Of a stretch of DNA of 64,000 nucleotides, positions 26,867 to 38,780 are shown piece by piece (within the stretch, counting starts at the first letter, position 1; each line of letters opens with the position of its first letter). The stretch comes from Rostratula benghalensis (lineage: Eukaryota; Chordata; Aves; Charadriiformes; Rostratulidae). Where the stretch lies: contig VXAI01000117.1 in assembly GCA_013399305.1 (NCBI GenBank), positions 1,152,356-1,216,355 on the forward strand, given 5' to 3'. The notes under the pieces are model-generated. The model searched no databases and was not told where the DNA came from. It was given only the letters and a program-made list of their open reading frames with translations. The translations under genes were made by a program, and so were the position numbers.

Positions 26867-29800
26867 GGACTGTAAAGTGACAAAACATCACTGTTGGATC
26901 ATTAGGCTTTCAAGTAGATTGCAAAGGAAGATGACTAAAGCCATGAACAATAGTGAAAAAAATTCTGGTGAAAAATAAATCTGAATATTACGATAATACT
27001 CCGTGGCTTTAATAGATCCAAGAACAAATCATGATGTGCTACTTCTTGGAAACAATACATTATTTCCTCATTTTATTCTCACTGTGTAAATCCTGTTGGC
27101 ACCTATTGGCCCCAGGGCTGTCTCAGTGGTAATATCCCCCTGTCAATGAGCCTGGGGAGTGCTTTTGTGGCCGGTCTCTGTTCAATATCAATACTTGCTT
27201 ATCAGCAAAGCCAGACCCAGCTCAACTCGAGCAGGCTGTATGGGGCAAAGAAATCCTGTGCTAATCCTTGACTACTACAGAACCATCTCCATCTGAAAGT
27301 CAGCTGAGTTGGCATACTCTCTCCTTTTCTTATTTCCCTAGACTTTTGTGGTCATTCCCACCCTGAGCAATAGTGACACTAATGCTTCTGTTAAGGTTAA
27401 TACATACATGCCAAAGTGGCTCCTCATGCCTGTATTAAAGAAAAGTAGGAGACAGCAGTACAAACCAGAGAATTTGTAGAGATAAATGTTCTGCATATTA
27501 AGCAGATGAAAATGTAAGAAGGAAGCCATCAGGGCTCTGAAGCCCCCATCTTTTTCCTTCCCAGTCTTGAATCTGATGCAGCTTATATTGTGTGTTTGTG
27601 AAACATGCTCCAAGTTTCCTACAGTTTCCATACAAGTCCTGGTTTCATGGTGATAAGAATGGCACCAGACATGCCATTAATAGAGCAGGGATTTCCTGCA
27701 GCTGAGAGGAGTGTTGCTTTGAAGAGTCCTGATCTGAATAAAATCAAAAAGCTAGATGTATTTAATATGTAGGGCTTGCCAATATGCATTAGAGCTCGTT
27801 CAGATAAAAGTTGCCTGAGGGACTGACAACTCATAGGTTCTCAGGGGAAACTGCAGCAGCCTGCCCAGTGCTAATGGGGCTCCTGTCTTGATTATGATCA
27901 CATAATTCCCTAACTTTTATTTCTAGTTCTGTATTTCCATTCTGCCACACTAGATCAGTTATTCAAAATACAGATAAACAGAATGTTTTATTTGTACAGA
28001 GTTACCTATATATGCTGGGGGGAAAAATACTATTGATCATGAAAGGGAAGAGACAATTCACTAAAAGGTCATAATATACACGGAATAGATAATTATTAAT
28101 TAACTAATGATGATAAGAAGATTTTTCTGTTTAGAGCATAAATTGTATTACTTTTCATATGTTTATAAGACAAAAATGGATTTCATATTTCCAAACAATA
28201 TATCTTCAAACACAACTGCAATTCTTGTGTCAATACTTCTAACACATTTTAAATGCCACAAAAATTCAATTTTTATCCCACTTGTTCTTTTCTTATGAGG
28301 GTTAAAGTTTACCTTCAAACATCTGAAGCTTGTAGCGGTAGTATATTCCACCTAAGTTTTGCTGCCGTTTGCATCCACCCCTTTTCTCATCCCAACACTA
28401 TTCCAGATACCACTGTATCTCATTTCCCATTTTTCTCCCATATGTCCCTTATGATTCTCGAGATTTACTTAACTTGATGGTGTAAACAGCAGATACCTGG
28501 AGAATTAAAGCCTACAAATTGCCTTTGTGAGAAAAGAAGGTTATTTGCTTTCTAACCATACGCGCCCATCTCATGTATCAGTCCTTAATTCAATGAGAAG
28601 AATAAACTGAGAATTTGAGCACACTGACTGATTTATTTTGTTGATGGAACAGAAATACAATGTTTTACTGCACTCTGAGGAAGATTTCTGACATGACTGT
28701 GAGATACCTTGATGCAAAGTCTTTCAGGAGATGTAGAAGTGGTAGGAGATTTACTGACTATACTATTATCCTCAAAGAGGCAGACAAAATGTGGATGGAT
28801 TAGACCTTCACCTGGAACACCGTAGGAATCCAGCTGGCTAAGTCTGCTTCAGGCTCTGTGATGACCAATCACACAGTGCTGGGTATTTGTAGGAGATATT
28901 TTTCTTCACTTTTTTGTATCTTTATAATTGATCACATGAAGACACATGAAAAGCTACATAGGTTTGTGTAATATATCCTTTTTGCTTGTACCATGTACCC
29001 GCATGCTTCTCACTCCAACAATGGTGACACTCCAGCTCTGGGAGAGGGACTGAACACCCCAGTTTTTGCACTATCACCAGTGCCTGCTTCCCTGCTTCCC
29101 AGCTCCAACCTCACAAATGTCCACGAGCTCCTTTTCAAGCATAATTGCAGGTTGGAGCTGCAAGCCAAACCTGCTCTTGGTGCCAGCAGGAGCCTGTGCA
29201 GCACAGTCTTTCTTAATAAAGCATCTGGCCAGGTTTCAAGTGCCACTTAAGAAGTTATGTTGGCTCCATAGAAATATTGTGTTGACAAAGAGTCGTGCCA
29301 CCAGAGGTGCACTGCTATAATTAGAAAATATGTTTTAAAAGCCTAAGAAAAATTATTTTAGTAATTGTCCTTCATCAAGCTGTCTCCTCTCCTGGTTCTT
29401 GTCTGCTTGCCTATTCACGTTTTGCATTCATACTTGGTGGTGTAGGAGCCCTCTATAATTGGCTCCAAATGTCAGAAACTATGTTTAGGCAAAAAGCATT
29501 AGAAAATATAATACATGAGTATGAGAAGTGGAATAGATTCTGGACTCATAGCCCTGAGAGAGCAGACCAGTGAGCTGGGCCCAGACACGGAAATAAAGCA
29601 CAACACGATTTTAACAGAGGCATCTGCCATCAGCCTGGGGAAAGGTCACTCAGTGTTGGTGCCTTGGTTTCCTCATTTAAGAATACAAGCTTTATTTTGT
29701 GGACTGCAGAAAGATTGTAAGGCTTAGCTTACATGCCCCGACGCTGCACCACTAAACCAAGCATGAGCAGCGTAAGAGCTCTTGTTTCCCTGCTGTTCAA

Positions 29801-32800
29801 TAGCTGAATTACAAAGCTTTTATGGGTTACAAAATTGGCCAGCCTTATTTAAGCACCCAGCCACCAAGGGCTGGCGGCAAGCTTTCTTGGAGGCAAAAAG
29901 TGTGACACTTAGAACCATTTTGTAACTGGGAATATAAAGGATTGATCCACAGAGCTAGTGTAGTTTCTCCTTCTCCCATGCTTGCAGAACTTGTTTTTCC
30001 CAAGGCTGGAAAGGAGAGAAGGAAGGGGAGGAGGGGAAGGGATAGGATGCGGTGGCTCTGCAACCGGACAGCCCAAGCAGGGTGCTGTGGGAAGCACTCA
30101 AGCTGCATGTGTTGGTGTGAGCTCTTGCTGGGTACATGCACAAATATGGCATGACTAACTGGTTACAGAGAGCACGAACATTGCAGCCAACAGAAGAGAA
30201 ATGGGAACATCCTAAAAATCTCAGACAGAAGTTATCTGAGAGCCACACTGGAGTCTGCCTTTCTGCATTTGTGTCCTGACTAGCCGGATGGGTAGGCAGT
30301 TGCTATTAATGTGTAATTATATGATGATCTAGGTAATGATAGAATAAGCATTGCTAAGTATTCCTATTCCTCTGTGGGACAATCTGTATTTGATCAGAAC
30401 TAAGCAGTGCAGCCCCATGTGACTGAGGCTTACTGACAAAAGCCGCTTTTACTGTAGACATGTATTTACAGGAAAAAAAAAAGAATTGTCCAAATTAAAC
30501 TGTAAGATCAGCTGGAGAGTCTAAAACAAACTCAACAGAGCTCTGTGTAATCACTCAAGAGTTATCTCGCTCCACTAGGTTTATTTTCAGCTCTTGCCCA
30601 AGTGCCTGAGCCCTCAGGTCCACAGAGGCCAGCAGGTTTAAAACTTTGAGGATTTAAAACTTTGCTTGTTGAAACTGACCCTTTGTCATCCCTATGCAGT
30701 CACAGAACTGGTTAAAAAAAACAGCCCCAAGGTGCAATCTCTTCGCTTCAAGATTTCAGACGCTGCAAGGTGTTAACTGCAGCAGGCTGAGGAAGCATCC
30801 TTATTCCCTGCAGCTTTGCACAGAGCTACGCACTCGTGGAGCCTGGCCTCCCCCAGTTAGGATGATAAGCCAAATTCTGCCTGTGCTGACATTTGCATAT
30901 TCAGTGCTTTCCATAGGCTTGAGCTGAAGTGCAGGGCTGATGATACTCCTGCATGTTGCAGAACGGCCATCAGTGCACAGAAACACACAAAACATTATTC
31001 TCTATTTCAAGACTGCACACAAATGGAAACCAATCTCATGGTCTTTGTAGCTAGAAAGAGTGGTTCCTTTCTCAATGTCTTTCTCTTACGGACTTTTTAT
31101 TTTGAGCAAGTCACTTAACTACTTTGTACCTTAGTGTGTCTGATTGCATAATGATATTTCTCTTAACTAAAGCATGGAAAGGCTAAATTGGGTCAAATTT
31201 GAGAGAGACTGAGACGTGTGGTGATATAAATACAGATTGCAGAGGTGTTCTGTAATATACAAAGTAAGTACAGCAGCTGTTTAAAAATAAATCTACCTGA
31301 CAACTGTATTACTTTTAACAGGGAAGAATATAGAGTTCTCAGCTCAAAAGAACTGAGGTCATCACAGTCCAGTTTCAGAGCTGACCACTGCGAAAACTGT
31401 AGTGGATATCCAGAAGATGTTAATTGTGTAAGAAAGTATCGTATGTGTGATCTTTTGTAAATAAGCCAGGTTAAACACAAGTATGTCTGTCCCCTTTCCT
31501 CTCTACTCCAGTGCAAAACTGGGGTCCAAACACGATTCAGAGATGAGATTATGAAAATCTGGTATCATCACTGAACTCCATCAAAGTAGTAGGTCACCTT
31601 CACGTGTCGGTGATAGGCCTTGCATATCCACATGTATTTTCCTAAGAGTTGCAGGAAGAACCCTGATTAAATTACTTCATATTGGAATCCACATGTAAAA
31701 CTAGGGCAGGAGAGGGTCATATTGTGAACGTACACTACATGAAAACAAATACATAAGTCCTTCACTATTATCAGCTTAATCACTTACTCTTTTGTTGCTT
31801 TAGCTCTCCATCATTAGTATCTCATTTCTGAAAGAGCACAATTGCTTTGGATCTCTTCAATTACTACTAAAGTACTGCAGAGCACTCATAAAAAATCAAA
31901 TAGATTTGAAGACTAGGATTATTGAGCTTGGCCTCCCACGTAGTTCAGTTTGTCTAGTTTCTCCCAACAGCTCCTGCCATGCATTTATCATTTCCGATTG
32001 AAAAAAAAAAAACTGCAAGACTAGCTTGTGAACACTCACGGGTGTGGTTCGAACCAGCCCTGTATCTAAGCCATCATCACTACAGCAAGGGCAAAGCAGC
32101 ATCTCCCTGAAAGCCAGAGTGAAGAAAACAGCACCTGATCCAGCTGTGATGATCCCCCAACTTCAGCAGGGTCTGCATGGACATGCAATACCCCAATGCA
32201 AAGACACTTGCTTGAAGAGCTCAGATGTTTATGCTGTAAAGCAGCAGCTGTCTCCTGGGCAGCTAGATCTCGAGCAGAAGCTGTTGCCAGTGCATCATCT
32301 GCAGGGCTAGTCAGTGCCTGGCAGCACTCCCTACCTGAGCTGATTTTTCTGTTTGCGCTGCCTTCAAAGTTGAAGAAACATTGCCAAGTGACACAGGAGA
32401 CAGCAGCTGGTTTTTCAGCCTTGGCCTTGCCCTCGCTCTGCCTATTTGTCACTGAACCTCATGGCAGAGCTCATCCCCTGGGGTTGCCTGCCAGCCACGC
32501 TCACCAAGTTTTCTTTGCTAGCAAGAAGCAGGGAAGCTGCAGACTTCAGATCAAGCTGTTGGTCTTGCTGGCATCTCTGTGCAATCCCAGCACCTACCTG
32601 GTGCTCCTTAATACTTACGAAGCAGCAGCAGGAACCTTCTGGCTGGAGAAACCGTGCTGGAAAACTTAGTTGGTAACTGAGTATTCCCACCTAGTAAGTA
32701 TAATTACCACTCTGTGCTAGCAAAGAAACACGAGTTTTGCCAGAGGAAGTGCAGAACATGCTGTTTGTTAAAATGGATATCCTGGCTGTATTTTGGTTTT

Positions 32801-33507
32801 CAGAAGTGCTCTTTAAAGGATCACAAAGTTTTATTGGTGATTATTCCACCTCCTCCACCTGCTAGCCCTCACCATACCATGAGACAGGCATGTGCTATGC
32901 TTTCAAAAGCAGAGTTTTTCTTACTTGCCCATAACCCTTGATGTTGTACCACTCAGAATAAAAACTATTCACTCAGGCGGTTAGACAACTGAAGAGTCTA
33001 TTCATTTTTCACCACCTACTCTGCTCTGGGAAAATATACTGGTCTTACAGCACCATGTGAAGGTAACCAGATATTGCTTCTATTAGTCCATGGTGTGGGA
33101 GGCTCTGGAGAAACTTGCAGTTGCATATGCCTCACCAAGAATTAAACCCTGTTGATGTCCCCTCTATTTTCAGGACAGCTACCTCAGAATTAGCTCAGGG
33201 TCCTCAGTGGATCAAAACCATCTAACGACCAGATGGAGAGAAAGACAAAGTGACAGAAGCAGAGTTGAAGGTGTAGGTTCTTCCAAACAGAAGCTCTGTG
33301 GTCTTTTCAGATATGGCTGTATGGGAGCAATTAAAGCATAGGGAGACATACGTAGCTGGGCTAAGAATGGTCCAGTTGAAAATTTTTATATTTGCAAGAG
33401 GAGATTGTAAGCCAGAATGCTCTTTTCAAAGAAATTTTGCCATTTCAAAATAGTTTTTGTTCCAAAACAGCAGAAGAAATATTCCAAAATTTATTGTAAC
33501 TTGTAAA

Positions 33508-33600
33508 TCATAGAATCATATAATTGTCTAGGTTGAAAGGGACCTTTCAGGTCATTGAGTCTAACCATCAACACAAATGTTGTATCAAATAACCCATTCA
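33508..33600 (-). mobile_element. CR1 LINE 3' tail
   Basis: The plus strand starts AATCATAGAATCATATAATT, then GTCTAGGTTGAAAGGGACC, TTTCAGGTCATTGAGTCTAA and CCATCAACACAAATG. This is the complement of the CR1 3' end seen elsewhere in the window. Only about 90 bp can be recognised before the similarity fades. Confidence 0.85.
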
Positions 33601-36600
33601 TTCACAGGCTTTCTTTTCCAAACAACTTTTTCACAGGCTCAGGAATTTCCAGAGCCTGTCTCACAGCTGATGAAATGTGGTCTTTCAGTGGAGGGATGCT
33701 GCACTGAAATGTTGCTGGCTGACTACTTCTATGAGTGGGGTTGAAGGAGCATTATGAGGTTTGGATATCACAGGTTAACAACATGTTACTGTTATTGTTT
33801 GTTCCAGGCAACCAAAGCTGACATTTCTGTCCAAAAGATGAAATACCACAACAATGCAGAAGCTCATGTCTTATATCTTCCTCTAATCACTGCAGTACTT
33901 TTACTGGAACATTTACCAAACTGCATTACTCTTTGCAAGTTAGCAGAACAGAGCATACAGAAAAACTCGCAATGTTACTTATTTAACTGTCAACCATCTC
34001 AGGAAGCAGAGAGTCAATTCCTTCTCTTCCAGCTCAAGAAAAATTCTCATCAACTTCAATGAAAACTTTTTCCTTCTCATGGAAATAAAAAAAATAATAA
34101 TAATTGGGGTTTGGCTCTGATCCATCCTCTTTCTGATCACAGTGGAAGGCAGATGATTTTGCACAGCTGGCATGACTTTTGCAGGAGATGACAGCTAGTG
34201 ACTTCAGAAGAACTACAACTGCCCTTGGTAACTAAAGGCACCATCCTGCTCTTTCTGTGGGTCGTTCCTATGGAGGGAACAATAGTGACACAGCCTGACT
34301 GCGGGGCCTCAGCAAAAGAGGTGGCACTTTCTTTCAAGACAGAGGCATGACATGTAAAGCTAGAGGCCAGCGACCTGTGACTGAGAGTCAGAGACATCAA
34401 AGAATCTTCCTGGGAAAAGCCTCCCTGCACATTAATAGGCCTTGTCAGCTCTAGCTCTTGACAGGTGCATCCTCTCCTATGCCTTGTGTTTCTTAGGAGC
34501 TGGCATGTTGAATGGCCTCAAGAAACTCTCATACATGAAACTGCCCCTGTGGGGAACCACAGGGGAAGCCCTGACTGAAACGCTCTGTTGAATTATTGAG
34601 GTTCCCAGAGTAAACCAAGGTAACCTTCATGTTAATTCCTGACAGCCTCTTTCAGTTCTATTATAAAATAGCATCCCTCCTACCTCACCTACTCCTCTCT
34701 CTCCTGTTAAAAGAAACTTCAGAAGGCTGCTGAAGTAAGAAACCCTGCCTGCAAGATTAACTAAATACACACAGGCCTATTTTAGATACATGCATCAAGC
34801 TATATATGGCAGCTTCTTGCTCCTGGAGAGAGTGCAGCATTTTATCCAACCTCTCTTACCAAAGCGCATTAATGCTTTAGCAACCAGCAAGGAAATACAG
34901 GCACTGCCTTTCATCTTTAAGCAGCAAAATTAAAAACTTTGGGGATAAAAAGAAAAGAATTAATGCTTCCTAACTTGTCACATTTTTTGGTTTTGTCAAG
35001 CCAACGTCAGAAAACAGCTGGGTGCTGAGAGCGTTTCCCTGCCTTGATGATGTGCCCACAGTCTCTGGCAGCTGCTTGTGATAGGCACAGTGCATAAGAG
35101 GTGCATGCAGTGACTCAGGGTCAGAAACATCCAGTCCATCGCCTCTGGGACCATGTCATCATTCCTTACCCCAGAATTCCATTTTTTTTTGTGCACTGCA
35201 CTGCAGTGGTGGCTATAAACAACTGTGCTGTGTTGATAAGTTGAATGAGAAAATTCCAGATTTTCTTGACTCCTGTCTCTGAGGAGGATCTATATTTTCT
35301 AGCATCTTCCTCTAGAGTTTATAATCTTGTTCTACAGAGTCAAGAAAAAGTGTTTCCAGCAGCCGAGACTGCAATGGCTGTTCAGCCCTACTCTAAAATT
35401 GGCAAGTTACAAATTAAAGTTGGGGAGGAGGAAGACAACATAATGGTTATGATCATTGTTTTGTACAAAAGAAGGCAACCACACAGGGCAAAGGTATCCT
35501 ATATTAAAAATAATACTTCTTCTCTAAAAAAGGGATGTTACTATGAACAACGTATTTTAAAGGTCTGGATCATCTTGGAGCTGAATGTTCTGCTGCTATT
35601 GTTTTTTCTTTTCTAATCGTCTTATGTAAATATACTTGAGTTCACTCATAAAGTTAATTTAGTGTTGGTGAAAGTCTACTGGTCCTTCTAGATTAAAAAT
35701 ATTTTGCATTGGCTATGTAAGAGGTATGGCATAAGAATTTCTGGCTGGTTTTTTCCACCAGGCTTGGAAGTCCTGAGTTCCAGGGGAGTGGGACTTTTTC
35801 CATTCTCTTGGATGGGAATGATGCATCATTTAACCTCTTATTCTACTTCAACTAATGCGAATGGTTTTAGCTACCACTTTCACCAAAATGTGGCTTATTA
35901 GTATCCTTTCTTAATTGGCCTTGTGTTTCTAAAAGGATAGAACCAGCAAGTAAAGACTCTTTCCTTCTATGTTAGATGCCATTGTCACCTAAATGTAAAA
36001 TTAATTGTAAATTAAAATGTATGGCTTGAGGTAACACATTTTTTACACTGGAAGGAGCTGAACAAACAGCCATTCCAAACCATGAAGACCTGGCTGAAGA
36101 CACTGGTTGCCATCTTTTAATAGAAGTTGGTATTTATGTGTTTGCTTCTACACATGAGAAGAAATAAAGAAGCCAATGCTTTTCCAGGATTCCCAGTTGA
36201 TATATATCTGGAAGACATGCTGGCTCTGGTCTGTGCTGAGAGCAGGAAATAAATCACCCAAAACCCCACAATGTTTGGCAAAAATGACATTTTCTACTTC
36301 AAAATAATTTTTAAAAAAGGCACACACTTCTCCCACTTTGTACAGCTCTTCACCTGGCTCTTCAGTCCTGTTTTCCTCCCTTTAACATGAACTCTGACTT
36401 TTTCTTCCAACCTATAGGAAAATAGTGCTGCTTATGTTCTTCAGGCTGGTGTATTGTACCGCACAGCAGCTGTCACTCTTGATAATATCCCAGTCTGATA
36501 GTCTACAGCAAAATTTAACGTGCCTTTAAAAACCATTGCAGTTACAGTCTCAGAAGTGTTTTTTTTTGAAGGCAATACTCCCAGTTCCAGGAAGCCTGGA

Positions 36601-37362
36601 GAAAGAGTCTTTCCTATCCCTTCTAATCTGCTTTGTTTCCCATCTGTGACAGCTGACCACAGGCCACTCTAGGAAGCAGACAAAACTTCTCTTTCCCCTC
36701 ATGTCGCTCTAGTGACAGTGCAGAATTCAGCCCCTTGCAATGGAACGCTGTCACCAGGACAAACGAACATTTCCACCCTGAAGGCCACATCACAGACTCT
36801 TTCTCCTACTTTTCCAAGACTGTCTCATTATTTTTTTCCCCTTTATGAGCAGGGTCTAAATTACAAGCATGTGCCCTGGGCCACCTTTCCTGTGGCCAGT
36901 GTAGTCTGCTAATGGCAGCAAAGTCATACTGCAACCTTGCTTTAGCATTTGCACTGCCCAGGCACTGTAGGATTATTTCTCATTAAACAGACAATAGATG
37001 AGTGTCTGGAACCTGACAGCCATTAATACAGACATCACTAGCTCTGCATAATCACTTAATTTTCCTTGATAACCATATTACAAATATATATGAGGCTAAG
37101 TACTGAACCAGTCACAGATTTGTTACAATTGCTAATCAGACCTCTGCTGTTTGCCAGCATTCAAGGAAAGTATTTTGACATTTTCTAATCTCTAAATGAA
37201 GTAGGACAATGCCACAACAAACCATGAAGGGTGGGAAGAGGGAAAAATAATCCAGAATGAAGAGATAGCATAGCTTCACCACTGCTTAAACAGAAAGGAA
37301 ACCATTTTATCCCACAAATAACAGGTGTATCTGGAAATCAGAAAGTTTCCATTTGGTCTTAC

Positions 37363-37437
37363 CGAATTTGTTTGGAAACTTATGATCCAGGGCTTTGTAC
37401 ACCTCTGGGGATGCAAGCCAGCTGAAAACACAGAGGC
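37363..37437 (-). other. Candidate internal exon (75 nt), possibly SYN3 5' UTR
   Basis: On the minus strand a long pyrimidine-rich tract runs into CTTTTCCCCTCAG|GCCT (acceptor at 37438), with a CTTAC branch-point-like motif upstream. The unit ends at a consensus donor, ATTCG|GTAAGA (GT at 37362-37361). It is 75 nt long and open in two of three frames; one reads SWLASPEVYKALDHKFPNKF. I do not recognise that sequence, and a stretch this short is often open by chance. It lies upstream of the SYN3 start exon, on the same strand, and downstream of two CpG-rich candidate promoters, so a SYN3 5'-UTR exon is the most economical reading. An exon of an unrelated gene or RNA is also possible. Confidence 0.45.
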
Positions 37438-38182
37438 CTGAGGGGAAAAGACAAGTACTGGAGTAAGCGAGGGGGGAGGGATACAGAAAGCAGAGCAGTG
37501 ACGTGGTTTGAAAGAAAACTCTCTTACAACAGCTCTGAAAATGCCCTGGTGTTTTGTTTGACATTTCAAGTCAGCAGCTTCACCTACCAATAGATTATCA
37601 GATCAAGGCATTGCACCTTTACCTTTATTAATTGTATCTGGGACAGGGCAGGTCTTTGCTATTGCCATCTGGGAATTCTGTGCTTATTTGCTTAGCTATT
37701 AAAGAGACATGAAAGTGATTTTTAGCCTAAAAACTTAAAAAAAAAAAAAAATATGTCCTAGAGTGTTTACTGCAAAATCCAGTCTTCTGAAGAATTTCCA
37801 AACTGACTGATCCTGCACCCCTATAGACAGAGCAGCATTCTCTGGAGGGTAGAATGCCACAATACAATACACCAGTCACTGAGCAGTAAGAACCAAACAC
37901 TTCTTTTCCCCCTTTTTTTAAAAGGAAGATAATTATGTATTTTTTCTTTCTGGAGAGTATTACATAAATGACATAAATAAGAGGAATTTATGGAAAGTGG
38001 AATGAGATTTTCAAGGTGGAAAAAAGCCTGAAATAAATGTGCAAATTAAAGCAACAGTTTTTATTATGGAGCAGTTGTGAAAGTTAAGGGCACTATGTTT
38101 CAGTCCTTTAGGGCAGAAACTGCAATACTATAAATCCCATAAGGGCAATTGCCCACACAACACATTCCTTCCCCCACCCTGC

Positions 38183-38248
38183 CCTCACACACACACCAAA
38201 AAAAAAAAAAAAAAAAAAAAAGGAAAAAAAAGGAAAGAAAGGGAAGGG
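38183..38248. repeat. CA-short, poly(A) and polypurine tract
   Basis: CTCACACACACACC is followed by 24 consecutive A (38198-38221) and then a G/A-only stretch to 38248, 51 purines in all. It lies about 210 bp from the CpG cluster and is likely to be length-variable. Confidence 0.9.
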
Positions 38249-38460
38249 TATTGAGCCAGAGAAAAATGGTACCCTTTCTGGGGGAGGAAACATGATGTGG
38301 AGGACACTGTGGTTAGTTTGTTATAATTAGCATTAACATCGATAAGGAGCACAAGTTTTTCATCCCATCACACCCCTCATTACTAGAGAACATAACCCCC
38401 TAACCTCCACCCAGGAAAATGATATCATTGCATGAATTAATAATCTGAGCAATTAATGGC

Positions 38461-38780
38461 AAAAGCGACCTCAGGTTTGCAGCGCAGTCTTTGGCACCAG
38501 TGAATTGGCAATGACGTAAGCCTCCCTGGAACTATGCTGGCATTTTGCCCGTCCCTGAGCCTCGCTGTTGACTTGGAGGGCAGCAGCAAACAATGTAGTC
38601 ACCCAACCGGTGACAAACGCTGCAAGTGAACGCCAGGCTACCGCTGCTGCAGCATCGGAGGGACGTTTCTCCTGCCTGCGCCTCTCTCAGGGAAGGTGCA
38701 TATCCTGAAACAGGCAAGTGAGAATGACTTCCACGGATGCACAAAGAGATGGACTCTCCAGGTGTACGTTCAGATGCTCT
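38461..38780. promoter_or_regulatory. CpG cluster with CRE and CCAAT box, candidate promoter
   Basis: I count 14 CpG dinucleotides in about 320 bp, the densest cluster I noticed in the window. A CREB-type site, TGACGTAA (38512-38519), stands 3 bp from an inverted CCAAT box (ATTGG at 38504-38508). Read on the minus strand the order is TTACGTCA, TTG, CCAAT, a typical TATA-less promoter arrangement. Orientation toward SYN3 is inferred from the downstream minus-strand exon candidate at 37363-37437. On the plus strand ACAG|GCAAGT near 38711 resembles a GC-type splice donor, so a divergent transcript cannot be excluded. Confidence 0.4.

Larger units (their letters stand above)
20818..37362. other. 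Non-coding region upstream of the SYN3 start exon
   Basis: About 16.5 kb with no recognisable coding exon. If the distal exon candidates are genuine, this is a SYN3 5'-UTR intron. It contains a T/TG-rich run at 21541-21580, a run of 23 A at 26844-26866, polypurine stretches at about 24663-24719 and 30008-30045, and a short CR1 tail at 33.5 kb. The open frame at 32196-32669 on the plus strand (157 codons) lies in a locally GC-rich patch, shows no known motif, and has an overlapping 128-codon frame on the other strand, which suggests low stop density rather than a gene. Confidence 0.65.

Noticed and set aside
32196..32669. 157-codon open frame on the plus strand
   Set aside because: No recognisable domain, an overlapping long frame on the opposite strand, no start or splice context, and local GC enrichment that lowers stop frequency.
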